From positions 1-64,000 of the forward strand of contig NZ_FNDR01000006.1 in NCBI RefSeq assembly GCF_900099805.1: 64,000 nt of DNA, written 5' to 3'. Positions within the stretch are counted from its first letter, which is position 1. Every line of letters starts with the position of its first letter. The notes beneath the pieces were generated by a model. That model did no database searches. It was not told the DNA's origin and worked only from the letters and a program-made list of their open reading frames with translations. Both the position numbers and the translations under genes were made by a program. Shown here one piece after another: positions 9,158-16,721 of the stretch. The stretch is from Variovorax sp. OV700. GTDB taxonomy: Bacteria > Pseudomonadota > Gammaproteobacteria > Burkholderiales > Burkholderiaceae_C.

Positions 9158-9900
9158 GAGACTTGCCCTGCGAAGAAAACCCCCTGCACATGCCTCGCAC
9201 CGCTCCCGTGCGCCGGGAACCCCATGATCGCAACGCGATCACGTTGCTGGCAGATGCCGCAGTTGAGGCAGTCGGTGTTGCTAAGGCTGGCGGGACACAC
9301 GACGACATGGCGCCCTCCGGGAGTTCGCATTGGTTTTGTGGTGCCGCCCGGCAGGATGACCACAACCGGTGCGATCCGAAGCTCCGCATGGGCATCCGCC
9401 TGCGCGAGCGTCTCCGCGCTCAGGTTCACTGTGAAGCCAAGTTCGTTGGCCCTGCGAATGGCCGCGCCGTTCGCCGCCGTGGGTGCATAGTGGGTGTAGG
9501 TGAATCCGCGCCGTCCCTTGTTCGCCTGCACTAGCTTCGCGAGCAACCTGCCGTCGATCACGCCGGGCGAAAATGGCGTCAGATCCCCCGCCTGGTTGTG
9601 CCGCCACAGGGCATGGCGCCGAAGCGTGGCGATGTCCTGAAGCAGTTCGTCGAAGCTGCCGCCGCGTCCTCCTTCCGAGACGACTCGCCAGTGCAGCGCC
9701 AGGGGGCCACTTTCCGCATAGCAGCCGTTGCGCTTGAGGCTGCAGTCCGGTGGACATGAATTCGCACTCGTTGTGGTGACCGGCATTGGTCCGGTCTTCG
9801 CATTGCGGCTAATGCGCGTGAAGTGATAGGTGAAAGGCGATGGCGGTGCGGCCGAAGCGACGGATCGCGGCGGTCGGCCGCACGAATGCATGGAGGCCAA
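9154..9900 (-). CDS. Conserved Cys-containing phage/plasmid-type protein (DUF7227-like)
   Basis: The product is about 248 residues. Near the N-terminus it carries the motif GPMPVTTTSANSCPPDCSLK followed by NGCYAESGPLALHW, a cysteine-bearing signature I associate with hypothetical proteins of phages, plasmids and integrative elements. Further cysteines occur in the C-terminal part (VCPASLSNTDCLNCGICQQRD), so metal binding is plausible. The frame is open upstream to 9972, but GAGGAG lies six bases before a TTG at 9900, which is the chosen start; an ATG at 9891 is an alternative. It is the upstream partner of a small TTGA-coupled gene. Function is unknown. The family name is from memory and less certain than the gene itself. 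Confidence 0.7.
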   Translation of the reverse strand: MASMHSCGRPPRSVASAAPPSPFTYHFTRISRNAKTGPMPVTTTSANSCPPDCSLKRNGCYAESGPLALHWRVVSEGGRGGSFDELLQDIATLRRHALWRHNQAGDLTPFSPGVIDGRLLAKLVQANKGRRGFTYTHYAPTAANGAAIRRANELGFTVNLSAETLAQADAHAELRIAPVVVILPGGTTKPMRTPGGRHVVVCPASLSNTDCLNCGICQQRDRVAIMGFPAHGSGARHVQGVFFAGQVS

Positions 9901-10098
9901 GGTGAGCTCCTCTGTTGGAGGTGCCGCGGGAGCGGCGAAGGGAAGGAACGCGCGCCCTCCTCCCCGCCTCAAGGGCTCGAGGGATTCGGGGCGCGCAGAG
10001 ACAAAAAAGGACCCGAAGGTGCAAAAAAGCCAGGGACGGCCAAATGCGAGCGCCAGGGCGGCACTCGGGTCGAGCGACTGATCGCGACGTGATTGGCT

Positions 10099-10401
10099 TT
10101 AGGTGGCGGAAGACGAAGAGGAATCCTCGGAATTGGGCTCCTCGGAAATCGGCCCCAGTACCTCGGGCTCCTCTTCGCCAAGCCTCTGCGCGAGCTTCCT
10201 GCGCACCTCCACAGCGCAGCCATGCCAGGCATGGCCACTCACGAGCGCGGTGTCCAAGGCTTCGGGCGTGGCGGCCACGACCATTTGCGAATACCGGTCC
10301 AGCGCCTGGATCACAAAGGCCTGGATCAACGCCCCATGGGCGCTGAACGCCATCAGGTCCGTGACGAACTCGACATTGGTTGAGGGTAATGATCGCTTCA
10401 T
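10099..10401 (-). CDS. Hypothetical protein, last gene of a four-gene overlapping chain
   Basis: A 100-residue product starts at MKRSLPSTNVEFVTDLM, with GGAG seven bases upstream of the ATG and an ATGA overlap with the previous gene's stop. The body is helical (AFVIQALDRYSQMVVAATPEALDT), followed by a Glu/Ser-rich tail ending in five serines and SAT. The central part, including SGHAWHGCAVEVRRKLAQRL, looks like a small conserved protein of integrative elements. No function was recognised. The longer reading frame upstream of this Met lies inside the neighbouring gene and is not used. Confidence 0.65.
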   Translation of the reverse strand: MKRSLPSTNVEFVTDLMAFSAHGALIQAFVIQALDRYSQMVVAATPEALDTALVSGHAWHGCAVEVRRKLAQRLGEEEPEVLGPISEEPNSEDSSSSSAT

Positions 10402-10631
10402 GATCCGTCTCCGCTCGCCTCGCACACCGAGTGCCGGATCTCGAAGCCCGCACCCGGGATCGAACCCGGGTCGAGCAGCATGATCAGGTCGCTCGCGATG
10501 CCTTGGCGCAGGGACGCCCAACTCTCCTCGGTGAGTCCTTCCTTGGACGCCTGCGCGCATGCCGCACGGCGCAAGGCCGCTGCATCGAAGACATCGACGT
10601 CCGCCGTGAACACCAGGGACAGGCCGCTCAT
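10398..10631 (-). CDS. Small hypothetical protein, third gene of the overlapping chain
   Basis: A 77-residue product starts at MSGLSLVFTADVDVFDAAAL. The ATG overlaps the stop codon of the upstream gene (ATGA at 10628-10631), and the stop overlaps the next start in the same way. The sequence AALRRAACAQASKEGLTEESW looks like a compact helical domain. No family was recognised. The evidence for the gene is the unbroken four-base-overlap chain and the protein-like composition. Role unknown. Confidence 0.6.
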   Translation of the reverse strand: MSGLSLVFTADVDVFDAAALRRAACAQASKEGLTEESWASLRQGIASDLIMLLDPGSIPGAGFEIRHSVCEASGDGS

Positions 10632-10942
10632 GGCGTCTTCTCCTTCGACGTGACCGGAGAGATCTTGGCCCCGAAAGCCAGCGCCGGGTTCCCGAGGCCG
10701 GCCGGCCCGTTCTGGCGCACCCACCAGGCCGGCGGGCTGTAAGGCACGGTCATCACGCCCAGGTAGCCGTCCTGCGTCGCATAGCCCACGACCTGGGCGC
10801 GACCGATGTCGTTGATGCGGATCAGGACGTCGGTGCCGATCGCCGGCACCTCGAATTCGGCCGACCACTTGAACTGGTCGGTCGCCGCGAGGTTGCGGGT
10901 GTGAGGCGGCACCGTCTCGTGCCGCTGGAAGTGGGTATTCAT
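10628..10942 (-). CDS. Small hypothetical protein, second gene of the overlapping chain
   Basis: The 104-residue product starts at MNTHFQRHETVPPHTRNL, with its ATG overlapping the stop of the upstream gene (ATGA). The middle (FEVPAIGTDVLIRINDIGRAQVVGYATQDGYLGVMTVPY) has the alternating pattern of a small beta-barrel fold and is followed by a Trp/Pro-rich PPAWWVRQNGPAGLGNPALAFGAKI. The same kind of short beta protein recurs in plasmid and integrative-element maintenance regions, but I cannot name the family. It probably binds a ligand or nucleic acid; that is only a fold-based guess. Confidence 0.6.
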   Translation of the reverse strand: MNTHFQRHETVPPHTRNLAATDQFKWSAEFEVPAIGTDVLIRINDIGRAQVVGYATQDGYLGVMTVPYSPPAWWVRQNGPAGLGNPALAFGAKISPVTSKEKTP

Positions 10943-11463
10943 GTCAGGATCTCCTGGGATGGCAGCACCGTGGCGCGGCCGAGTTGTCGGGATTTCAGGC
11001 GAAAGACCAGGCCGTCGCTCTCGCGCGCGACGTCCCAGCCCCGACGTCCGAGGCTGCGGCGCAGCACGTAGATGCAGTCGCCGTACGTGATGCGCACGCC
11101 GGGCCGGATCGCCGCCCGCCTAGCCATCCGGTTCGCGTGGAAAGCGCGCACCTGCTCGCGCCAGGCGCCGGCATACGGGCCCGTGGGCGCGTCCGCCTGC
11201 GCGAGGAACGCGAGCGGACAGTCGTAGTAGCAAGGCCCGCAGGTCTCGTCCATGCTCTTGACGGCCGCCTCGCCATGCCGGCAGTCGATGAGCGTGAGGC
11301 CGATCCATTTGCGGCCGGCGTTGTCCCCGGTGCGGGTCTCGGCGAGGAACCACAACCGGTTGCCGATCACGCGGTGCGCCAGCACCGTGCAATGGCCGCC
11401 GACGCTGGCCAGCTCGTCGTGGATGGCCTGGTCCTTGGTGGCGCGGTAGACGATGGTGCCCAT
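10939..11463 (-). CDS. Hypothetical protein, first gene of the overlapping chain (possibly DUF6927-like)
   Basis: The product is 174 residues from MGTIVYRATKDQAIHDELAS. The body has a beta-rich first half with a conserved-looking Cys segment (MDETCGPCYYDCP) and a basic, beta-rich C-terminus (GVRITYGDCIYVLRRSLGRRGWDVARESDGLVFRLKSRQLG). The frame is open upstream to 11511, but this Met fits the family-like start better. It begins a chain of four minus-strand genes joined by four-base overlaps, so the four products are likely made in fixed ratios. No enzymatic motif is visible. Resemblance to DUF6927 is tentative. Confidence 0.65.
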   Translation of the reverse strand: MGTIVYRATKDQAIHDELASVGGHCTVLAHRVIGNRLWFLAETRTGDNAGRKWIGLTLIDCRHGEAAVKSMDETCGPCYYDCPLAFLAQADAPTGPYAGAWREQVRAFHANRMARRAAIRPGVRITYGDCIYVLRRSLGRRGWDVARESDGLVFRLKSRQLGRATVLPSQEILT

Positions 11464-11589
11464 GTCAGGCCCCTGTGGCGGACGGAGGCGCCGGTACGAG
11501 GCGAGTGCCATTCAGATCGCGGGGTCGGGAACGGACGGCCCGGAGCGGGAAGACGGAGTGAGAGAGAAGATGATGCATCGGTCGGACGT

Positions 11590-11613
11590 AAAAAAGCCCG
11601 CGCAAGGCGGGCT
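11590..11613 (-). terminator. Rho-independent terminator downstream of the 132-residue protein gene
   Basis: On the minus strand the hairpin is AGCCCGC, loop CTTGC, GCGGGCT, followed by TTTTT. It lies 65 bp beyond the stop of the gene ending at 11678 and before the start of the four-gene chain. Stem and T-run are directly visible. Confidence 0.8.
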
Positions 11614-11637
11614 GGTGGATGGGTGGATGGGTGGGTG
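11614..11637. repeat. Short tandem repeat, three 8-bp units of GGTGGATG type
   Basis: Two exact copies of GGTGGATG are followed by one variant, GGTGGGTG. They lie directly beside the terminator, between it and the stop of the gene ending at 11678. Too short to assign a role; it may be a slippage-prone remnant. Confidence 0.6.
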
Positions 11638-11677
11638 AAGGGACGAATGGACGCAGGGCGAACACTGGGGGGCCGAC

Positions 11678-12076
11678 TCAGGGCCACGCAAAGACCTCGA
11701 ACGCGAGGGCGGCCGGCAATAGCGGGTGGTCGCCGGCGAGCTCCAACGCCTCGCATTGGCAGGTCTGCGCGAGCCGCAGCAGCTGGCGCAGGTCCGCCCA
11801 TTCCAGCGCCTGGGCGGCCGCGATGCTGTCGGCCGTGACGTCCAGCCGCCAGTTGAAGTCGTCGAGTTCGATCAGCCGCAGGCCTGCGTGCGCGGATGGC
11901 GGGGCGCCATCGCCCGGCGGGATCTGGTGCTCGGCGTGGAGCTGCCGCGCGACGGCCCAGGGCAGATGGAGAGCGCTGACGCGAAGCGTCCTGGCGATGT
12001 AGCGATGAAGGCTCGCCGACAGGACCGCGACGGGCCCGAGATCGGCCAGAGGGCGAGACGTTGATTCGTTGTTCAT
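11678..12076 (-). CDS. Hypothetical protein of the mobile-element maintenance block
   Basis: The product is 132 residues from MNNESTSRPLADLGPVAVLS. It reads as a small alpha/beta protein with a segment DFNWRLDVTADSIAAAQALEWADLRQLLRLAQTCQCEALELAGDHPLLPAALAFEVFAWP that looks like one helical hairpin and a beta strand. No catalytic motif or named family was recognised. The frame is open further upstream, but only this ATG gives a protein-like N-terminus. It is transcribed away from the small plus-strand gene at 12203, with about 125 bp between, which should hold both promoters. A good terminator follows it. Confidence 0.6.
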   Translation of the reverse strand: MNNESTSRPLADLGPVAVLSASLHRYIARTLRVSALHLPWAVARQLHAEHQIPPGDGAPPSAHAGLRLIELDDFNWRLDVTADSIAAAQALEWADLRQLLRLAQTCQCEALELAGDHPLLPAALAFEVFAWP

Positions 12077-12202
12077 ATTTCTGGTGGGACTGCAAGAAAG
12101 AGAAGAAGAAAAGCGCGCGCTGGGAAGAGAAGAAAAACCACACCGCCCTTCTGCGCGCACAGATGGCCCTCTGGCGGCGAACCCAGACGGCACAATCCGG
12201 GC

Positions 12203-12436
12203 ATGACGACACAGCAGGAGCTGCCCGACGAGGTGCTGAGCACGATGGCGACCGAGTGGCGCAGGAAGGCACTTGCCGGAGACCTTCACGCCCGCGGTAT
12301 CGCGCATGAGCTCGAGAGGGAATTGCGCCGGCGCGCCGGCGCGCCGTTCACGAGCTACGACACCCTGGACCTGCGGCCGCTCGAGGCGAGGACAACGGGG
12401 CGCTGGCGGTGGTGGCCGTTCGGGCGACCACGCTGA
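12203..12436 (+). CDS. Small basic hypothetical protein
   Basis: A 77-residue product, MTTQQELPDEVLSTMATEWR followed by GIAHELERELRRRAG and a basic Trp-rich tail (GRWRWWPFGRPR). The helical segment KALAGDLHARGIAHELERELRRRAG is typical of small conserved proteins seen in betaproteobacterial integrative elements. It is the only plus-strand gene of this block and converges with the exonuclease gene 12 bp downstream. No function can be assigned. The tail composition is compatible with binding nucleic acid or membrane, which is speculative. Confidence 0.55.
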   Translation: MTTQQELPDEVLSTMATEWRRKALAGDLHARGIAHELERELRRRAGAPFTSYDTLDLRPLEARTTGRWRWWPFGRPR

Positions 12437-12448
12437 GGGCCCGGGCCC

Positions 12449-13147
12449 TCAGAGCGTTGGCCCGTCACCGTCCAGCGCAGGCGGCGCCTGGTCGCGCTCG
12501 ACGTGGCGCCAGAACGCCTGCTCCTGCCGGATGAGCCGCGCGATTTCGGCTTCCTGGCGTTCGATGCGATAGACCTGCAGGTCCTGGCCGCCCAGCAGTA
12601 CGACCACATCGGCGGCGCGCGCGCCCGTGACCGCCAGCTGGTGCAGGACCCGAAGCCGGATGTACTCGGGAACGCCGAAGGCCCACAGCGGGGCCATCTG
12701 CATGCCGACCGACAAACACTCGAGCAGCTGGACCTCGGGTGAGGCAACGACTTCGCGAACGACGGTGGCGGACATCCAGCGATGCTCGGGGTGCTGCCGC
12801 GTGGTGTTGACGCGCCGCACCTTGCGTCCGGTCCGGAGGGTGTAGTGGGCGGCCACGATCGGCTCGAGCAGCCGGCTCCAGTACGCGTGGCTGTCGTTCT
12901 CGAGCCGGATAGGATGCAGCAGATCCTGCCTGCCCGTCTTCTCCATCCAGAGGCGGACCTGGGATTTGAAGGGGTCGTGGCCGAGGGCCGCGGCGGCGTC
13001 GAGGCTGCCGAGGCTTGCCTCTCGCATGTTCGACCAGCGATCGCCTGCCGTCTCTTGGTCTTGTGTCTGTGGCGGCTCGACCAACTGGAGCAATGGCCGC
13101 CCTGCCGGACGCGGCGTTCTCAGACGCTCCGCACGTGTATTGACCAT
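12449..13147 (-). CDS. YqaJ/lambda-exonuclease-like recombinase nuclease
   Basis: The 232-residue product has the start of the YqaJ viral recombinase fold: ALGHDPFKSQVRLWMEKTGRQDLLHP (about residues 54-79), then a helix with the likely catalytic Glu in SRLLEPIVAAHYTLRTGRKVRRV, then HRWMSATVVREVV, then a beta pair around ADVVVLLGGQDLQVYRIERQEAEI. That is the E ... D ... Q/E-x-K-like order of PD-(D/E)XK exonucleases, although the last lysine is not clear. Such enzymes chew 5' strands and work with a single-strand annealing protein in phage and plasmid recombination. A Shine-Dalgarno AAAGGA lies eight bases before the ATG. It is adjacent to the DUF932 gene, a common pairing in plasmids and integrative elements. 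Confidence 0.75.
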   Translation of the reverse strand: MVNTRAERLRTPRPAGRPLLQLVEPPQTQDQETAGDRWSNMREASLGSLDAAAALGHDPFKSQVRLWMEKTGRQDLLHPIRLENDSHAYWSRLLEPIVAAHYTLRTGRKVRRVNTTRQHPEHRWMSATVVREVVASPEVQLLECLSVGMQMAPLWAFGVPEYIRLRVLHQLAVTGARAADVVVLLGGQDLQVYRIERQEAEIARLIRQEQAFWRHVERDQAPPALDGDGPTL

Positions 13148-13258
13148 GATTTTTTCCTTTGAAGGTTCCGATGTCTGACCGACAAAAGGGCCTCCTCCAG
13201 TGAAGGAGAGCGACCTCTTTTGGGGGGACGGGGGGTGTAAATGCCCTGAGAACGGGCT

Positions 13259-14257
13259 TCAAGCCGCAAGCTGAAGTGCATGCGCGAGGGCGCGCTGCTT
13301 GATCGCCGCGCCCTGACCGAACCAGGCGCTGTCGAGCCGGTACTCGCGGCTGCGGGCCCGGCGCTCGTGGTCGACGAACTCGGTCACCGCGTTCAGTAGG
13401 CCCCAGGCCGTTCCCTTGGCCGCTGCGAGCTCGGCGCCTCGGCCCCTGCCCTCGTAGAGCACCTGCACCTTCTTTAGGGCACGGTCATGCGGCAGGCCCG
13501 GCTGTCCGGTGCCGCGCTGCTCGCGGGTAACGTCGCTGGCGTTCGATCCGCACAGCACCTGGAGGAAGTAGTCCAGGGATTCCTTGCCCTTGACCTTGCG
13601 TTCGGACAGCTGCTTCATGCGGTGCATGAAGTGGTCCCACTGGGAGACGGCAATCCCCAGCTTGCGCTTGATGGCATCGGCATCGAAGCGGGTGTTGTGG
13701 GGCACTCGAATCGCATGGCTGGTGCCGTCCAGCGCGATGGACAAGGTGTTGTTGCAGACGACCCGGACCGTCGTCGGGGTGACGGTGGTGGCGAGGGTGC
13801 CATCGCAGGAGGTGGCAAGCAGCAGGTAGCCGTCGACGATGTCCGAGCCTTTAAGGACGGCCTGCTTGCCGGTGCGTGCCAGTGCCCAGAACTTGCGTCC
13901 GGCCTTGAGAACGCCGGCCGTTTCCATCTCGTAGCCGCCGATCTCGGTGAGGTCGCGGTAGAACTCGAGCACAGCCCGAGGCTGCACGACCTGGTAGCGG
14001 CTGCTCACGACGGACAGGGGGGCCTGGGTGTCGCTGCGGTAGAGGACCTTGTGGTCCTGGAAGGTTTCCAGGGTTTGGAGCGATGGGACTGTCTCCGGGC
14101 CCTCGGTCATGTAGCGCACGGGGGTTTCGCGGATGGTCCAGTCCATGCCGGCGCTGCGGGCCCAGACCTCGATCGGTTGCTTCGGCGGGAGCCGATGGCC
14201 GAGCAGGTGCCAGGGGGTGTCGCCGGTGAAGGCCATTGTTTCGATGAGATGTGCCAT
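13259..14257 (-). CDS. DUF932 phage/plasmid-like protein
   Basis: The product is 332 residues from MAHLIETMAFTGDTPWHLLG. The N-terminus (TPWHLLGHRLP), the segment VLYRSDTQAPLSVVSSRYQVVQPRAVLEFYRDL and the middle VVCNNTLSIALDG are characteristic of the DUF932 family (phage/plasmid-like protein TIGR03299). These proteins are widespread on plasmids, phages and integrative elements; a role in recombination or single-strand annealing has been suggested but not settled. The upstream frame extends to 14551 but lacks family content, so the start was set here. It lies upstream of the YqaJ-like nuclease on the same strand, and the pair may form a recombination module. Confidence 0.85.
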   Translation of the reverse strand: MAHLIETMAFTGDTPWHLLGHRLPPKQPIEVWARSAGMDWTIRETPVRYMTEGPETVPSLQTLETFQDHKVLYRSDTQAPLSVVSSRYQVVQPRAVLEFYRDLTEIGGYEMETAGVLKAGRKFWALARTGKQAVLKGSDIVDGYLLLATSCDGTLATTVTPTTVRVVCNNTLSIALDGTSHAIRVPHNTRFDADAIKRKLGIAVSQWDHFMHRMKQLSERKVKGKESLDYFLQVLCGSNASDVTREQRGTGQPGLPHDRALKKVQVLYEGRGRGAELAAAKGTAWGLLNAVTEFVDHERRARSREYRLDSAWFGQGAAIKQRALAHALQLAA

Positions 14258-14423
14258 AGGTGGTTGCTTGGGTGGAAGACGCGCGTGACGAGGCCTCTGC
14301 GCGTGAAGTCGCAGAGGTGCGCTGGGGCGCGTGCGCGTACGAAGGGGAAGTGAGCGAGGGCTCAGGAAAAAAGCAATGGCCGATGCCGCAGCGGAGACGG
14401 CATGGATGCGCGTGGCGCAGCGA

Positions 14424-14882
14424 TCAGAGGTGATCGAAGTCCGGGTCGTGATCGTCGTCGAAGCCCGCGTGATCGGGTCCCATGCCGAACGGTGATCCGG
14501 ACGGTCCCGGGGACACCGGAGGCGAAGGCGAGAACGGTGGCTCGGAGACACCGCGCCGGCCGCTGAAGCTGTGGCCGCAGGCCGTACAGCGGCAGTTGTT
14601 CAGGACACGGTCGTCGACGACACGGCCGAAGATGGCGCCGACCTCGGTGCCAAGGGCACCGCCGCCCAGGCCGCCGAGGATGACGCCGATCACGGTGCCG
14701 ACGCTTCCGCCGATGGGACCCGCGGCCATGCCGAGCGCGAAGCCGGTGCGACCGCCGCGCAGCGCACCTGCGATGCCGCCGGCAGCGCCGGCAAGACCGC
14801 CCAGGGTGCCGCCGGTACGCTGGGCGACGTCTCGGGTTTCGATGCGGTCCGAGCCACACTGGGGACATTGAAGGTAAGACAA
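14424..14882 (-). CDS. Zinc-ribbon and glycine-zipper protein
   Basis: The product is 152 residues from a TTG start, LSYLQCPQCGSDRIETRDVA, with AAAGGAG nine bases upstream. A CxxC pair (CPQC, residues 6-9) and a later CRCTACG form a split zinc ribbon around a Gly-rich hydrophobic region (GGTLGGLAGAAGGIAGALRGG and GPIGGSVGTVIGVILGGLGGG) that looks like a glycine-zipper membrane or oligomer segment. The C-terminus is Pro- and Asp-rich. Small proteins of this design occur on plasmids with unknown role. Frame open upstream of the TTG gives no protein-like sequence. Membrane association is predicted, not shown. Confidence 0.65.
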   Translation of the reverse strand: MSYLQCPQCGSDRIETRDVAQRTGGTLGGLAGAAGGIAGALRGGRTGFALGMAAGPIGGSVGTVIGVILGGLGGGALGTEVGAIFGRVVDDRVLNNCRCTACGHSFSGRRGVSEPPFSPSPPVSPGPSGSPFGMGPDHAGFDDDHDPDFDHL

Positions 14883-15001
14883 GGTGAAAGGCTCCTTTTT
14901 GAGGGGTGATTGGGAGGGGGTTGAGGCGCGCTGCGAGGACGCAGCGGCATAGAGCCCGGACGGCCTGTTCGCCGTGCCGGGCCGCAATGGGTTCGGAAAC
15001 G

Positions 15002-15023
15002 AAAAAGCCGCCCGAAGGCGGCT
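15002..15023 (-). terminator. Rho-independent terminator after the YwqK-like lipoprotein gene
   Basis: On the minus strand: GCCGCC, loop TTCG, GGCGGC, then TTTTTC. It lies 53 bp past the stop of the lipoprotein gene. Stem, tetraloop and T-run are directly visible. Confidence 0.85.
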
Positions 15024-15075
15024 TGAGGTGAACGAGAAAATGGCGGCTTGGACGCCAGGCTGCTCGGGGAATCTG

Positions 15076-16098
15076 TCAGGGCTTTTTGCCCTCTCGGCAT
15101 TCGGCCTCCCACTCGCCGAGTTGATCGGCGGTGATCACCTCGTCATCGCCCTGTTGGATCCGGAAGGCGACGACCCGCGTGTCCACGCAGCCCTGGACAT
15201 TGGTTGCAGCCGCTGGCGCCGCGGCCGCCTTCAACGGCACCTCCACGCCGTTGTCGTACCGGGCCACGAGCGCCAGTTCGTCCGTCGGCTTGTTGTCCGC
15301 GTCCAGCTTGGCGCGCACCAGATCGCCATGGGGCTTGCCCATCTTCCACTCCCGGCGCTCCTCGAGCTTGCCGGAAAAGGGGTCGAACTTTTCTTCGAGG
15401 CCGTCCTTCATCCCGTCAACCACCTTGGCACGATAGGCCAGCCGGTCGGTCCCTCGCACGTAGCGCACGATCTCGCCCTGCACGACGCCTTTGGTGTAGA
15501 AAACCCGGCTGAACAGCTTGCCGCTCTCGTCGTCGACTATCTCTTCCTTGCCTTCAGGCTTACCCTTCTTCCAGGTCGATTGAAGAACCTGGCGACCGGT
15601 CGCCAGGCCGTAGACCTTCATGGTCCCGTCCAGCACGCCGTCGTCGTAGGTGGCCTCGGCCAGCAGTTTGTCCTCCTTGTTGGGGTAGTAGGTCTTGATG
15701 GGGCCGTCCAGGACACCCTTGTCGAAGCCCATCTCATAAGCCAGGAAGCGACCGGCGCCCATGCGGCACACCACGCGACCGTCCAGCACCCCCTCTTCGG
15801 CATCGACGTCGCACAGCGATTGCACGCCGAAGTAGTTGGCGGTGATGCCCAGCGCGTTCAACACGTTCGAGACAGCGGACTGATAGGGGTAGTACTCCTG
15901 GTGGCCAGCAAGCACGGTGCGCTCGGGCACGTTGGTGACGTGGCCCGAGAAGGGTTTGTCCGAGCCTGAACGGTAGAGCTTGCCGTTGACGATTTCGGCG
16001 TTGCGGAAGTCCAGGGTGGAGGGGCTGCAGGCAGCCAGCAGCATCGCCGACGCAATCGCTATGCACGGCGCCAAGAGCGCCTTGAGGATCTGTTTCAT
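15076..16098 (-). CDS. YwqK-like repeat lipoprotein
   Basis: The 340-residue product begins with a lipoprotein signal (MKQILKALLAPCIAIASAML) ending in the lipobox LAAC. The mature part is made of repeated short units of the type GVLDGxxxxY or GxxxGxxxxF (EEGVLDGRVVCRM, DKGVLDGPIKTYY, DDGVLDGTMKVYG, KKGKPEGKEEIVD), as in YwqK-family proteins and related MORN-type repeats. YwqK is described as an antitoxin component in B. subtilis, but many repeat proteins carry that label without evidence. The protein is expected on the outer membrane or in the periplasm. It is followed by a terminator. Its gene lies just downstream of the zinc-ribbon membrane protein, 39 bp apart, so they may be co-transcribed. 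Confidence 0.75.
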   Translation of the reverse strand: MKQILKALLAPCIAIASAMLLAACSPSTLDFRNAEIVNGKLYRSGSDKPFSGHVTNVPERTVLAGHQEYYPYQSAVSNVLNALGITANYFGVQSLCDVDAEEGVLDGRVVCRMGAGRFLAYEMGFDKGVLDGPIKTYYPNKEDKLLAEATYDDGVLDGTMKVYGLATGRQVLQSTWKKGKPEGKEEIVDDESGKLFSRVFYTKGVVQGEIVRYVRGTDRLAYRAKVVDGMKDGLEEKFDPFSGKLEERREWKMGKPHGDLVRAKLDADNKPTDELALVARYDNGVEVPLKAAAAPAAATNVQGCVDTRVVAFRIQQGDDEVITADQLGEWEAECREGKKP

Positions 16099-16137
16099 GG
16101 GATTCGGGAAGAAGTGGATTGAAAACTGAAGCCTTGC

Positions 16138-16551
16138 TCACTTGCGCAGCGACAGGCCAATGGCCATGCCGATGAGCAGCATGCCGGCGAAGCCTTGGAG
16201 GGCCTCCTCGTCGGAGCCCGCGGCGATCAACAAGAAGATGGCCATGCCGGTGATGACGACCTTCACGCTCTTGGGGAAGGTCTTCACGGTCCCACGCGCG
16301 ATGTAGTAGAGCTCGCCCGTCCAGGCAATGACGGCCACGGCCGGCGCGAACAACAAGAAGATGCAGATCAAGGCCCAACGCTGGCGATACCAGGGGATCG
16401 GCCCATAGCTGGCGAGGGAGGACGCCAGCGGCGCCATCGCGCTGGGTGCGGCCTGCGCGGCGATCACCTGCGGAGCACCGCATTTGGGGCACGTGGGGGC
16501 GGTTTCGTGGATCTGGTGGCCGCAGCCGCGGCAGTGGACGAAGTTGGTCAT
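16138..16551 (-). CDS. Zinc-ribbon membrane protein
   Basis: The product is 137 residues from MTNFVHCRGCGHQIHETAPT; AGGAG lies upstream of the ATG. A zinc ribbon with two CxxC pairs (CRGC ... CPKC, residues 7-25) is followed by an Ala-rich linker and two or three hydrophobic segments (WALICIFLLFAPAVAVIAW, SVKVVITGMAIFLLIAAG, FAGMLLIGMAIGLSL). A cytoplasmic zinc ribbon with a small membrane domain is a common but uncharacterised design. The gene is divergent from the XRE regulator at 16722. The shared 170-bp space contains an inverted repeat that may be the operator for both. Confidence 0.7.
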   Translation of the reverse strand: MTNFVHCRGCGHQIHETAPTCPKCGAPQVIAAQAAPSAMAPLASSLASYGPIPWYRQRWALICIFLLFAPAVAVIAWTGELYYIARGTVKTFPKSVKVVITGMAIFLLIAAGSDEEALQGFAGMLLIGMAIGLSLRK

Positions 16552-16650
16552 CGGAAATCTCCTGGTCGTAAAACGAAGTTGGTTTTCGGCAGCGCTCCCT
16601 TGCCGGTCTGCAAACGGCAGATTTCTCAAGCCAGAGCAAACATGTCTTAT

Positions 16651-16676
16651 AGAACACATTTTCCCACATGTGTCCT
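16651..16676. promoter_or_regulatory. Inverted repeat between divergent zinc-ribbon and XRE genes (candidate operator)
   Basis: The arms AGAACACAT and ATGTGTCCT face each other across eight bases; eight of nine positions are complementary. The site lies about midway in the intergenic space between the minus-strand membrane protein and the XRE regulator. Its size (26 bp) fits a dimeric HTH protein, so autoregulation by the adjacent regulator is plausible but unproven. Confidence 0.5.
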
Positions 16677-16721
16677 TTAAGACGTTTCCTTGAGGTGCAC
16701 ATTTCTTGACCCTCGACGGCG

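Noticed and set aside
10440..10476. A perfect tRNA-like T-arm (CCGGG TTCGATC CCGGG on the minus strand) suggesting a tRNA fragment or attachment site
   Set aside because: It lies inside a gene of the overlapping chain, there is no acceptor stem or CCA after it, and no other tRNA arms are found; the codons explain it.
15076..16098. Reading the YwqK-like lipoprotein as a proven antitoxin
   Set aside because: No toxin gene is adjacent, and the repeat family carries that label largely by annotation transfer.
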